A stretch of DNA of 64,000 bases, taken from assembly GCA_014379625.1 (NCBI GenBank), contig JACMLJ010000052.1, positions 178,782 to 242,781 on the forward strand. Reading direction: 5' to 3'. Source of the DNA: Ferruginibacter sp. (GTDB taxonomy: Bacteria > Bacteroidota > Bacteroidia > Chitinophagales > Chitinophagaceae). Below are positions 27,056 to 35,695 of this stretch, piece by piece. Position numbers and translations under genes: made by a program. A model generated the notes under the pieces. It had not been told where the DNA came from. It made no database searches and was given only the letters and a program-made list of their open reading frames with translations. The first letter of the stretch is position 1, and each line of letters opens with the position of its first letter.

Positions 27056-27583
27056 ATGACGAAGCAGTTGATAATAAAAGAACTTTCCCAACGGCATACG
27101 GCAATGGTAGATTACGTATTGTCTTTAACTCCGAAAGAATTTATGTTTTCATTTCAAAATAAATGGACTGCAGGTCAGCAAATGGATCATATCATTCGGG
27201 CCACCTCCCTTTTGCCCCTGGCTTTTAATTTGCCATTATTTATCCCCGGGTTAATTTTTGGAAAAGTAAACAGGGCTCCGCTGGAATACGATGAGCTGGT
27301 GCAAAAATATTTATCAAAACTTGAAAAAGGGGCAAAAGCTACCACTATATTTATACCCAAAAAAGTACCGTATGCCTCCAGGATTAAACTGGCTGAAAAG
27401 ATTTTACGAAAGATTTCAAAAATCAATTCAGCGGTTGATTTAATTTCAGAAACGGAATTGGATCATTACCTGCTCCCACATCCGATCCTGGGAAAGATCA
27501 CCTATCGCGAGATGTTGTATTTTACCATGTATCATGTGAATCACCATTCTGCACTTGCAAAAAAATACCTGGCGGAAAAATAA
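27056..27583 (+). CDS. DinB-family protein
   Basis: This 175-residue DinB/YfiT-like four-helix protein has the metal triad visible as His45 (WTAGQQMDHI) and His160/His164 (MYHVNHHSA). Family members include thiol-dependent transferases and hydrolases. The particular reaction is unknown here. It is monocistronic, between the protease and a convergent oxidoreductase. A second DinB-type gene lies at 34467 but is only distantly similar. Confidence 0.88.
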   Translation: MTKQLIIKELSQRHTAMVDYVLSLTPKEFMFSFQNKWTAGQQMDHIIRATSLLPLAFNLPLFIPGLIFGKVNRAPLEYDELVQKYLSKLEKGAKATTIFIPKKVPYASRIKLAEKILRKISKINSAVDLISETELDHYLLPHPILGKITYREMLYFTMYHVNHHSALAKKYLAEK

Positions 27584-27681
27584 CGGGGTCTTTATTTATT
27601 ATAAATGAAAATTAATGATATACATTATGCTAAAGGTTACCCTTTCGCCCATTATGCAATTTAATTTTTTGGCGGTAGCCG

Positions 27682-28698
27682 CTACCAGGTCACCGCTACT
27701 TTACCCATACTTTTTCTTTTTTCCAAATATTCGTGAGCCGCGGCTATATCAGCAACAGGAAATATTTTGCCAACGGTTGGCGTAAAAACCCCTTCTTCGG
27801 TTAACCTCACTACCGCCTCAAGGCAGCGCTGCAACACTTGCGGATGGTCATCCGCAACCCGCAGCATATTGATACCAAGCATTGATTTGGATGCCATCAT
27901 GAACATCACGGGATGGTAGATGCCAAAATCCAGCGCCGCTTTAATTTTACCAATTGCATTTTTATTGCTCATATCGGCGGCCCCAAAACAAACGATCCTC
28001 CCTGAAGAAGCAAGTGAGCGGAATCCTTTTTTTACAGACTTTCCGCCCACTGCATCAAAAATCACATCTACTCCCTTGCCTTCCGTTATTTTCTTTACTG
28101 ATGCTTCAAAATCCTGCGTTGTATAATTAATGGGATGGTTTACGCCCAACGCTGCTAAATACCGCAACTTTTCCTCAGAACCTGCGGTGGAAAATATTTC
28201 GCATTGTTTATATTTTGCATATTGGATCAGCGCGGTACCCACACCGCCGGCACCCGACTGGATCAATACTTTATCACCACGGTGCAGGTTTACCATTTCT
28301 GCCGCGGCGAAATATGCCGTACAATACTGGGTGGTGAGTGCTGTTGCTGTTGCCGCCTCCAGGGTGGCAGGTATAATGGAGATGGCCCGTGCATCCGTAA
28401 CCGCATATTCTGCATAACCGCCAAAACGGGTCATCGCAGTTACCCGGTCGCCGGTTTTTAAATTGGTAACAGATTTCCCGGTAGCCGCAACAGTTCCGGC
28501 AACATCATAGCCCAGTACACAGGGCAGGGGAGGTGCTTCTTTATACATTCCTTTGCGTGCCATTACATCGGCAAAGTTTAAACCAAAGGCTTCCACTTTT
28601 ACCAGCACCTGGCCAACATCCGGATTGGGTATGGGTATTTCACGTATTTCGAATGCTGAAGCAGGTGCACCATTTTTAATTAAAAAGACTGCTTTCAT
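27682..28698 (-). CDS. Zinc-type alcohol dehydrogenase/quinone oxidoreductase family protein
   Basis: This 338-residue medium-chain dehydrogenase/reductase has a GroES-like N-terminal domain with GLNFADVMARKG and a Rossmann fold with SGAGGVGTALIQYAK. The catalytic and structural zinc cysteines are missing, which places it with NADPH quinone reductases (VAT-1/QOR type) rather than true alcohol dehydrogenases. It is cytoplasmic, with NADPH the likely cofactor. It stands alone. Confidence 0.92.
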   Translation of the reverse strand: MKAVFLIKNGAPASAFEIREIPIPNPDVGQVLVKVEAFGLNFADVMARKGMYKEAPPLPCVLGYDVAGTVAATGKSVTNLKTGDRVTAMTRFGGYAEYAVTDARAISIIPATLEAATATALTTQYCTAYFAAAEMVNLHRGDKVLIQSGAGGVGTALIQYAKYKQCEIFSTAGSEEKLRYLAALGVNHPINYTTQDFEASVKKITEGKGVDVIFDAVGGKSVKKGFRSLASSGRIVCFGAADMSNKNAIGKIKAALDFGIYHPVMFMMASKSMLGINMLRVADDHPQVLQRCLEAVVRLTEEGVFTPTVGKIFPVADIAAAHEYLEKRKSMGKVAVTW

Positions 28699-29149
28699 TT
28701 TATTGAAATTATTTAAGGTTACAGGAAAGCATTTTTTATAACGCCGTCTTCATGGATTTGTAATATATGCCTTTACCATTTATTTATTCAGCGATGGGTT
28801 ATAATTTTTTTTATTAGTTCACAGAAACTATTAATGATCCCAATCACAAAATAAATGTATAAACCCGCAAAGCATTCGGAATAAACTTTATTTTGATCAT
28901 TACTGATCGAATTATTCACAGCTGAGTTAACCGCCAGGGTTTTGTCAGATAATATGACGCCTGCAGGTGCATCCCGAATCCTGCGGCTATCGGGTATCGC
29001 CCCTGGGTTGTCATACTCAACAGGCTGTAAGTATAGCAATTATTTTTATTGGCGGTTGATAACCTGCCGGAAATTAATTGTGATTTTACTGCAATAATAA
29101 TTGGTACAGTCCGTTTTATAAAACCAATTGTTTATTTCAATATCTTTCT
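28699..29149. other. Spacer, no gene seen
   Basis: An 83-codon minus-strand frame at 28788-29039 exists but has no recognisable features. The stretch otherwise carries the upstream regions of the two divergent genes. Confidence 0.4.
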
Positions 29150-29380
29150 ATGTACCGGTTTACCTGCTTTCCACCATGGAGTATAGCTATTTTCTCCTTT
29201 CTTTGTCTGATCCAGGTAAGGTTATGGTTCCAGGAAATTATCGAATCCTTTGATGCTGGCCGAAGTAGCTTTTACTTAAAAGGACAACGTTTTTCTGTAT
29301 TGCCTAATCGATCATTTATTATCGATGAATCACTAAAAATATATGGAATAAAATTGAATCATAGTCACCAGCTAAACTAA
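29150..29380 (+). CDS. Small protein of unknown family, paralog 1
   Basis: This 76-residue protein has a hydrophobic N-terminal half (FPPWSIAIFSFLCLIQV) and a C-terminal half with NRSFIIDESLKIYGIKLN. It is the same length as the protein at 29733-29963 and aligns without gaps, with 35 of 76 identical positions by my count. Conservation peaks in the C-terminal block NRS-IIDESL-YGI-LN-SH-LN. I recognise no known family. Preservation of frame and length after duplication is the main evidence that both are real genes. Confidence 0.65.
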   Translation: MYRFTCFPPWSIAIFSFLCLIQVRLWFQEIIESFDAGRSSFYLKGQRFSVLPNRSFIIDESLKIYGIKLNHSHQLN

Positions 29381-29732
29381 GTTGGCCGCTCTACCGTTGA
29401 ATGCTGATCTCCCTTGAAATTTTTTTAATCAGGTTGCCCGGGTAAATAATGGAGCCATAAATAAATACGGTTTTAAGATGAATTTTTTATGTTTTCAACT
29501 ATTTGAAATATAGCCAAACAGTAAAACTGGACTGAATTTTGCTGCTCCTTCACTTGTTTGTTTAGCCAAAAGTTTTTGATCATAAGTTATTTTAATATAA
29601 TGTAGGTTTTTTACTACAAAAAGATAGAAAGATTATTAAGTATGAGATAAATAATAAATCGTTTTTTTGTAACGGAGTTAAAAAATCAATAATACCTTAT
29701 CAAAACCTTAAAATCCTAAAATTTAATATTTT
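29381..29732. other. AT-rich spacer between the two paralogs
   Basis: There is no gene or clear hairpin. The paralogs are thus separate transcription units or joined by a long untranslated region. Upstream regions of the two genes do not look alike. Confidence 0.4.
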
Positions 29733-29963
29733 ATGTACAAGCTCACTAATTCCCCGGAATCTATTGTGCAGATTTTTACGAGCCTGTGTTTGAGCCAGGT
29801 AAAGGAACAACTTATTGAGAATTTAATATATTGCAGCAGAAATCCCCAAAGTTTTATTTGTCAGGGGCATCTTTTTTCATTTATCAATAATCGGTCATTA
29901 ATAATTGATGAATCGCTTGCCGGGTACGGTATCGATCTAAACTTTAGCCATACCCTGAACTAA
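29733..29963 (+). CDS. Small protein of unknown family, paralog 2
   Basis: This is the 76-residue gapless paralog of the 29150 gene. It begins MYKLTNSPESIVQIF and ends IDESLAGYGIDLNFSHTLN. It has a single central Cys pair region (NLIYCSRN, SFICQG) not shared with its sister, while LCL-SQV and the C-terminal block are shared. It has no signal peptide and no membrane helix of convincing length. The function is unknown. Confidence 0.68.
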   Translation: MYKLTNSPESIVQIFTSLCLSQVKEQLIENLIYCSRNPQSFICQGHLFSFINNRSLIIDESLAGYGIDLNFSHTLN

Positions 29964-30142
29964 TTAAGGTTATAACTACAATTCTACCCACCCTTTATTA
30001 TTTACACGGTATCAGGGTGCTATACTGGTTAATAATATTTCATCAAAAACCTGCGAAATCCCTGTTTTACATTGTGGGGCATTTACGATGTCTTGTGTAC
30101 TGCGTTGAAAGAGTAGTTTCAAAGACAAAAACACGCAACTCC

Positions 30143-31408
30143 TCATAATAGCAAAAGAAATACGATTATTCCCGCCGCAAACCCTGTTAGTGCCAGCCAG
30201 CTTATGTTTTTTAAATACCATATAAAATCAATTTTTTCGATACCCATCACTGCTACACCGGCTGCCGAACCAATGATGATGGCGCTGCCGCCTGTACCCG
30301 TAGTTAATGCAAGAAACTCCCAAAAAGGATGATCTGTGGGATACATGGATAGATCATACATTCCCTGCGCAGCAGCCACTAACGGCACATTGTCCACCAC
30401 CGCAGAAAGTAATCCCATTGCAATACCTATCCCGTAATCATTGTGTAATGCGCTGCTGAGGAATGCTGCCACCTGCTTCAAAAGTCCAAAAGATTGCAGG
30501 GCGGAAACTGCTAATAAAATACCCAGGAAAAATAATATACTCGGCGTATCTATTCTTTGCAGGGCTCTCGCTACGGTGAATTTTTCCACGTATTCTGCGT
30601 CCTTATCTTTATGGATAATCGAATTGATGACCCAAATTAAACCGAGCGCCAGTAACATTCCCATAACAGGCGGCAGGTGCGTAACGGTTTTAAATACCGG
30701 CACAAAAAGCAATAAGCCAATGCCTGCAAAAAGAACAATATTACTGTCCCTGTTTTCTTTCAATGTACTAACCCGCAGGGTGGGGGCATCGAATTTTTTT
30801 CCTTTAAACCGCAGTGACATTATCAATGCGGGCAGAATGCAGGCCACCACACCTGGCAGCAGGAGTTGTTTCATAATATTCAATGCCGTTATTTGTCCCC
30901 CGATCCAGAGCATGGTGGTGGTTACATCGCCTAAGGGCGACCAGGCCCCTCCCGCATTGGCAGCAATCACGATCATACCGGCAAACCAAAGCCTGTCTTC
31001 TTTGTCGGGTAATATTTTTGTACATAAGGATGCCATTACAATGGCTGTGGTTAAATTGTCTAATAATGCCGACAATAAAAATGTAATCGCGGTAACAATA
31101 AACAACAGCCGCTGTTTACTGGTGGTGCTAATTTTTTGTGTGATGATATCAAAACCATTGTGCGAGTCTATCAGCTCCACGATTGTCATGGCGCCTAACA
31201 AAAAAAATAATATAGAAGCTATCCCGCCTAAGTGTTCAACCAGCTCTTCACTTACTATATGAGGAGATTCAGCATGTAACATATAAACCGTCCAGCATAC
31301 AACACCTGTTATTAAAGCAGTGGCCGCCTTATTTAATTTTATAAGGTGCTCAAGCGCAATCGCAACATATCCCAAAATAAAAACGGCGGATAGTATAAAT
31401 GTAATCAT
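30143..31408 (-). CDS. nhaD: NhaD-type Na+/H+ antiporter
   Basis: This 421-residue ion-transporter superfamily protein has about twelve membrane segments. Characteristic stretches are LLDNLTTAIVMASLC, NAGGAWSPLGDVTTTMLW and VVDNVPLVAAAQGMYD, with conserved Asn/Asp/Thr residues of the NhaD family, plus TGTGGSAIIIGSAAGV near the end. The likely role is sodium extrusion in exchange for protons at the inner membrane. It is a single gene. Confidence 0.92.
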   Translation of the reverse strand: MITFILSAVFILGYVAIALEHLIKLNKAATALITGVVCWTVYMLHAESPHIVSEELVEHLGGIASILFFLLGAMTIVELIDSHNGFDIITQKISTTSKQRLLFIVTAITFLLSALLDNLTTAIVMASLCTKILPDKEDRLWFAGMIVIAANAGGAWSPLGDVTTTMLWIGGQITALNIMKQLLLPGVVACILPALIMSLRFKGKKFDAPTLRVSTLKENRDSNIVLFAGIGLLLFVPVFKTVTHLPPVMGMLLALGLIWVINSIIHKDKDAEYVEKFTVARALQRIDTPSILFFLGILLAVSALQSFGLLKQVAAFLSSALHNDYGIGIAMGLLSAVVDNVPLVAAAQGMYDLSMYPTDHPFWEFLALTTGTGGSAIIIGSAAGVAVMGIEKIDFIWYLKNISWLALTGFAAGIIVFLLLL

Positions 31409-31734
31409 TACAGTGGTTAAAAAAATTTTGACTAAGATAAGGCAATAAAAAATCAGGCTTTACCCGTTTTTAAAATTTGAACGGCGGTTTTAAATAAATA
31501 TTATCAAATAATCCTGTTGAATGTCATTCAGGCGACTAATTGCAATGGTACTAACCCATTACCTTTATCTTATAAAATATTGATGGAGGTTAGCTGGTGC
31601 ATAAATGATCCTGTTGTTTAAAAATATCAGCTATCCATCGACCAGTATCCATTATTCATGGATGTTTTTTAAAATTGAAATCCAAATAAATTCACCAGGC
31701 ATTAAGTAAAAAAGAACAATACATTTTAGATGAT
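31409..31734. other. Divergent spacer, no gene seen
   Basis: It separates nhaD (minus) from the YHS-domain gene (plus). I see no clear repeats, hairpins or small frames. Confidence 0.4.
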
Positions 31735-32196
31735 ATGAAACAAATCACCATGACATTCATTTTTATAATGCTTGCATCGGGTACGCTTTTTTCGCAGGAA
31801 CCTTTACGAAAGAAACATTTTAACCTGAAGGATGGTATTGCCATACAAGGGTACGACCCCGTGGCTTATTTCAAACAAAACAAAGCGGAAAAAGGTAAAA
31901 AAGAACTTTCCCTGTTATACCAGGCAGCTACCTATTATTTTTCAACTATTGAAAACAAAGAAGAATTTAAAAAGAATGCCGCAAAATATGAACCGGAGTA
32001 TGGCGGCTGGTGCGCTTATGCGATGGGATCATCCGCTGAAAAAGTAAGCATTGACCCGGCCACTTTCAAAATTGTAAATGGCAAACTTTATTTGTTCTAT
32101 AATAAGTTTTTCAACAATACTTTAAAAGACTGGAATAAAGATGAACCAAACCTGAAAACTAAAGCAGATGCAAGTTGGATTAAATTATTTCATTAA
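31735..32196 (+). CDS. Exported YHS-domain protein
   Basis: This 153-residue protein has a signal peptide (about 1-20, ending LFSQ) and a YHS-like domain with IQGYDPVAYF, then YYFSTIENKEEFKKNAAKY and YGGWCAYAMG. YHS domains are thought to bind metal; no further function is proven. It begins a run with DoxX, beta-barrel, DM13 and YceI genes, all envelope proteins, so a shared periplasmic redox or metal role is plausible but unproven. Confidence 0.92.
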   Translation: MKQITMTFIFIMLASGTLFSQEPLRKKHFNLKDGIAIQGYDPVAYFKQNKAEKGKKELSLLYQAATYYFSTIENKEEFKKNAAKYEPEYGGWCAYAMGSSAEKVSIDPATFKIVNGKLYLFYNKFFNNTLKDWNKDEPNLKTKADASWIKLFH

Positions 32197-32236
32197 CAAT
32201 CAACCTGCCGACTTAATCACCTAATCAACTCATAAA

Positions 32237-32650
32237 ATGACTACCCATCGTCTTACAACAATTGGAACCTGGCTGCTTCGTTTGATAGCTGCAGTTATCC
32301 TCCTCCAAACACTTTATTTCAAATTCACCGCTTCCGAAGAATCCGTATACATCTTCAGTACTTTGGGTATGGAACCCTATGGAAGAATTGGTACCGGCGT
32401 CATGGAATTGATTGCATCCATCCTGCTCCTATATCCCCGCACCACGGTGTTTGGAGCGTTGCTGGCAATGGGATTGATGGGCGGGGCCATATTCTTTCAT
32501 CTTTCCAAATTAGGGATAGAAGTGATGAACGACGGCGGCCAATTGTTCGTATATGCGGTATTGGTATTTGTTGCCAGCCTTGCATTGGTGCTCATTTACC
32601 GTACTCAGATTTATTCGTTGTTAAAGCTAAACGCAAAATATAGGGTATGA
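32237..32650 (+). CDS. DoxX-like membrane protein
   Basis: This 137-residue protein has four hydrophobic segments, with the DoxX-like layout in WLLRLIAAVILLQTLYFKF and GTGVMELIASILLLYP. DoxX-type proteins are linked to thiosulfate:quinone oxidoreductase subunits or redox complexes, but most are uncharacterised. Its stop overlaps the next start by four bases (ATGA), which shows translational coupling with the beta-barrel gene. Confidence 0.85.
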   Translation: MTTHRLTTIGTWLLRLIAAVILLQTLYFKFTASEESVYIFSTLGMEPYGRIGTGVMELIASILLLYPRTTVFGALLAMGLMGGAIFFHLSKLGIEVMNDGGQLFVYAVLVFVASLALVLIYRTQIYSLLKLNAKYRV

Positions 32651-33381
32651 AACAATTGTTAGCGCTCATGTTACTATTATCAGTATACAATTTATGTATG
32701 GGCCAGGAAAAAACAACTACCGTGCGAAAAAGCCAGTGGGTTGACCTGGCGGCAACGATCGGTAATTCGCAGGGTACCGCCGCTATATCATACGTGTATA
32801 GCTGGAAGCTGGGGAGAAAGAAAAAACTGGAAGCAGGATTAGGTGTAAGATTTACCAGTATGTTCGGCGAAAAAATAGATTACACCACCGCCCCGGCAAA
32901 GTTGTCAAGAACCAATACAACCCCATTCCTTATATTTTTTGCGGGACAAAAAACCGTCAACTGGGACACACTCACGGTACAAAGGCCATTCGTTAATTCA
33001 TTAAATCTGTCAGCCAATTTCGGATATAATTTTAGCAGCAGGTTTAGTGCGGTTTTTAATATTGACCTCGTAGGATTTACCTTCGGCAGAAAATCGTCCG
33101 CTATATTAACCAGCAACGGCATCACCAAAGCTGAGGGCCAGGCAAAACCTGCCGGTTTTAATGCGTTGCTTACCGGCGATCTTGACTATGGAAGTTTAAA
33201 TTCTGAGTTTTCCCTGAAATATACACTGAATGATCGCTGGGCGGTGAGGGGGATTTACCAGTTTCTTTTTACGGAATATAAAACCACTACAATACGACAA
33301 ACAGCGCCCGATGGAACCATGGTGGACCGGTTTCGCAATAAAGCGAATAATTTTGGGGCGGGTGTATCTTATCAATTGTAA
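32647..33381 (+). CDS. Exported outer-membrane beta-barrel-like protein
   Basis: This 244-residue protein has a signal peptide (about 1-20, ending CMGQ) and alternating amphipathic strands rich in aromatic residues (AVRGIYQFLFTEYKTTT, NNFGAGVSYQL at the end), typical of a small outer-membrane barrel. There is no specific family match. It is coupled to the DoxX gene by a four-base overlap and followed 17 bases later by the DM13 lipoprotein gene. Confidence 0.8.
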   Translation: MKQLLALMLLLSVYNLCMGQEKTTTVRKSQWVDLAATIGNSQGTAAISYVYSWKLGRKKKLEAGLGVRFTSMFGEKIDYTTAPAKLSRTNTTPFLIFFAGQKTVNWDTLTVQRPFVNSLNLSANFGYNFSSRFSAVFNIDLVGFTFGRKSSAILTSNGITKAEGQAKPAGFNALLTGDLDYGSLNSEFSLKYTLNDRWAVRGIYQFLFTEYKTTTIRQTAPDGTMVDRFRNKANNFGAGVSYQL

Positions 33382-33398
33382 ATAAAAATAACATCTTT

Positions 33399-33821
33399 AT
33401 GAAAAAGTATTTATTTTCACTATTAGTAGTGACAACATGCCTAGCAGCATGTAAAAAAGAAAATAACACACCAACGACCCCGGTAATGGATATGGTTGAT
33501 ACCACCGCCAGTGTAAAAGTCACCGGTAATTTTGTAAACGGCCCTTACGGTACAGTATCGGGCAAAGCTAAATTATTGATGAAAGATGGTAAGTTCACGT
33601 TGGTACTTGACAGCGTAAATATTTCTAATGGGCCCGATCTGCATGTGTACTTGTCTAAAGAAATCATGCCGGTTAATTTTATAGACCTCGGAAAGCTAAA
33701 ATCAGTGACCGGCACCCAGGTATACGAAATCGCCGGTATGCCTGAAGTTTCGCAGTACAAGTTTGCATTAGTTCATTGCCAGTTATACAATCACCTGTTT
33801 GGGAGTGCCCCGCTATTTTAA
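33399..33821 (+). CDS. DM13-domain lipoprotein
   Basis: This 140-residue lipoprotein has a lipobox ending at Cys18 (TCLAACKK). The mature part is a DM13 domain: TGNFVNGPYGTVSGKAKLL, NGPDLHVYLSKE, then QVYEIAGMPEVSQYKFALVHC. DM13 domains carry a conserved Cys and have been proposed to have redox or electron-transfer roles. The last Cys here (VHCQLYN) fits. The protein faces the periplasm. Confidence 0.9.
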   Translation: MKKYLFSLLVVTTCLAACKKENNTPTTPVMDMVDTTASVKVTGNFVNGPYGTVSGKAKLLMKDGKFTLVLDSVNISNGPDLHVYLSKEIMPVNFIDLGKLKSVTGTQVYEIAGMPEVSQYKFALVHCQLYNHLFGSAPLF

Positions 33822-33829
33822 GTATAAAG

Positions 33830-34372
33830 ATGAAAAGAATAATACTTTCATTTGTATTTGCAATTTTTCTGTCATGCCTGTTTGCACAGAACTATATGGC
33901 TGTGGATAACGGCTCTGCCATAAAGTTTTCCATTAAAAACTTTGGTCTCAATGTGAGTGGTAGTTTTACAGGGTTAAAGGGAAAATTATCTTTCAATCCT
34001 GCAAATCCTGCCGCATCTTCCATTAATGCCAGCGTGGATGCGGCTACAGTAAATACCGGTAATGGGTCAAGAGACGGTCATCTTAAAAAAGAAGAATATT
34101 TTAATGTAGCAAAATACCCGCTGATCAGTTTTGTATCTACCAAAATTACGGGTTCCTCAAAGCCGGGCAGTTTCCTGGTTGAAGGAAATATTACTATCAA
34201 AGGGGTAACAAAAAAAGTGTCATTTCCCTTTACTGCCACTGCAAAAGGCGAGGGTTATTTATTTGCAGGTGAATTTAAATTAAACCGCAGGGATTTTGAA
34301 GTGGGGGGAAAAAGCATGGTGATGTCTGATAATCTTACGGTGTCACTATCAGTTTTTGCGAAAAAAAATTAG
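33830..34372 (+). CDS. YceI-family periplasmic protein
   Basis: This 180-residue lipocalin-like YceI protein has a signal peptide (MKRIILSFVF..LFAQ), then AIKFSIKNFG, SRDGHLKKEEYFNVAKYP, GNITIKGVTKKVSFPF and FKLNRRDF, all hallmarks of the family. Members bind isoprenoid-type lipids. The start at 33830 is chosen because it gives the signal peptide; the longer frame from 33776 would overlap the DM13 gene. It is the fifth gene of the YHS-DoxX run. Confidence 0.93.
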   Translation: MKRIILSFVFAIFLSCLFAQNYMAVDNGSAIKFSIKNFGLNVSGSFTGLKGKLSFNPANPAASSINASVDAATVNTGNGSRDGHLKKEEYFNVAKYPLISFVSTKITGSSKPGSFLVEGNITIKGVTKKVSFPFTATAKGEGYLFAGEFKLNRRDFEVGGKSMVMSDNLTVSLSVFAKKN

Positions 34373-34466
34373 TACAATTATTATATTCCTTATGCGGATA
34401 AACCCCAATGGGTGGTTATTGCAGATAGACTATCAATCAAAAAAAATAATTTAAAAACAACAAACC

Positions 34467-34967
34467 ATGCATTTGCAGGAAGCCATTAAAAAAGTATTTG
34501 TCCAGTTAAGTGATACCCTGCAACAACTTACCCCCATGCAATATGCACAGCAATGTACCACTTTGTTTAATGCCACCATCGGGCAGCATGTAAGACATAT
34601 TATAGAATTGTTTATTGAATTGGATAATGGCTATGCCGGCGGAACAGTTAACTATGATAAACGTAAAAGAGATATACGCATAGAAACCGATCTTTATTTT
34701 GCGAATGAAACTTTATTACACCTTCACTTCTTATTGGATAGGCCTGACAAGGAGCTTTTGCTTGAAACAGCGTACAGTGAAAATTCGCATAAACCATTGC
34801 CGGTTGCAACCAACTACCAGCGGGAATTATTATACAACCTTGAGCATACTATCCACCACATGGCGCTGATCCGGGTTGGCATTAATGAAGTAGCAACTAT
34901 ACCAGTTCCGGAAAATTTTGGTATGGCGGCATCCACTATAAAGCATCGTACAGCATGTGCACAGTAA
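34467..34967 (+). CDS. DinB-family protein of the NRDE/ATP-grasp operon
   Basis: This 166-residue DinB-like helical bundle has metal ligands His41 (GQHVRHIIEL) and His127/His131 (EHTIHHMAL). There is no signal, so it is cytoplasmic. Its 3' end overlaps the next gene by 13 bases, a strong sign of coupled translation. The DinB fold covers thiol-dependent S-transferases and parts of the EgtB enzyme. Which chemistry applies is not decided by sequence. Confidence 0.88.
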   Translation: MHLQEAIKKVFVQLSDTLQQLTPMQYAQQCTTLFNATIGQHVRHIIELFIELDNGYAGGTVNYDKRKRDIRIETDLYFANETLLHLHFLLDRPDKELLLETAYSENSHKPLPVATNYQRELLYNLEHTIHHMALIRVGINEVATIPVPENFGMAASTIKHRTACAQ

Positions 34968-35680
34968 CATTTATACGGGTAAAGGATTCGTTTTTCCTTA
35001 CCTCCAGCCGCGATGAGAAAGTGCATCGCAACAATGCGCTTCCACCAAAAATATACCAGTTGAAAGAAGGCTGTTTGCTTTTTCCCAAAGATGCTGATGC
35101 CGGTGGTACATGGATTGTTGTAAAGGATCATTCAAGCGCTGCTGTATTACTCAATGGGGCTTTTACCAGGCACCAATTACAGTCACCTTACAGGCGAAGC
35201 AGGGGATTAATTTTAATTGATATCCTTGCCGAAAAAGATCCGGCAGACTTTTTTTTACAAATGAACCTCGAAGCCATTGAACCATTTACTGTGATTCTAT
35301 TACAGGAGTTTGTATTGTATGAATGTCGCTGGGACGGGGATAAAAAATATAAAATACAACTTAATACCGGGCAAAATCATATCTGGAGCAGCGCTACTTT
35401 ATACGACAAAACTGCTCAAAGTAAAAGAGAGGATTGGTTTATACAATGGCTGGGCGGCAATCCCCAACCATCACAGGCAGATATTTTTCATTTTCATCAA
35501 TTTGCCGGTGAAGGGGATGAGCAGAACGATATCCGGATGAACCGGGATGGGCAACTGTTTACGGTAAGCATCACAGGCATTCAACTGGATAAGCAAACCG
35601 CTGTCATGAAATACCTCGATTTGAAAAATGGAATTACTTACTCTCAAAAGCTGAATCAAATTGCGGCTTATGCTGAATAA
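34955..35680 (+). CDS. NRDE/TANGO2-family protein
   Basis: This 241-residue protein begins MCTVTFIRVKDSFFLTSSRDE, with the family's Cys2 and the SRDE form of the NRDE motif. The fold is related to N-terminal-nucleophile hydrolases, in which the Cys exposed after Met removal is the nucleophile. Further family stretches are DADAGGTWIVVKD and NGAFTRH. Animal relatives have been tied to heme trafficking. It overlaps the DinB gene by 13 bases and is 15 bases from the ATP-grasp gene, so all three act together. Confidence 0.9.
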   Translation: MCTVTFIRVKDSFFLTSSRDEKVHRNNALPPKIYQLKEGCLLFPKDADAGGTWIVVKDHSSAAVLLNGAFTRHQLQSPYRRSRGLILIDILAEKDPADFFLQMNLEAIEPFTVILLQEFVLYECRWDGDKKYKIQLNTGQNHIWSSATLYDKTAQSKREDWFIQWLGGNPQPSQADIFHFHQFAGEGDEQNDIRMNRDGQLFTVSITGIQLDKQTAVMKYLDLKNGITYSQKLNQIAAYAE

Positions 35681-35695
35681 GAAAATCGGGCAGCC

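Noticed and set aside
28788..29039. 83-codon minus-strand frame
   Set aside because: It has no family match or convincing start context. One hydrophobic stretch near the end is not enough.
30441..31262. 273-codon frame antisense to nhaD
   Set aside because: It lies wholly inside the well-supported NhaD gene on the other strand and is explained as its shadow.
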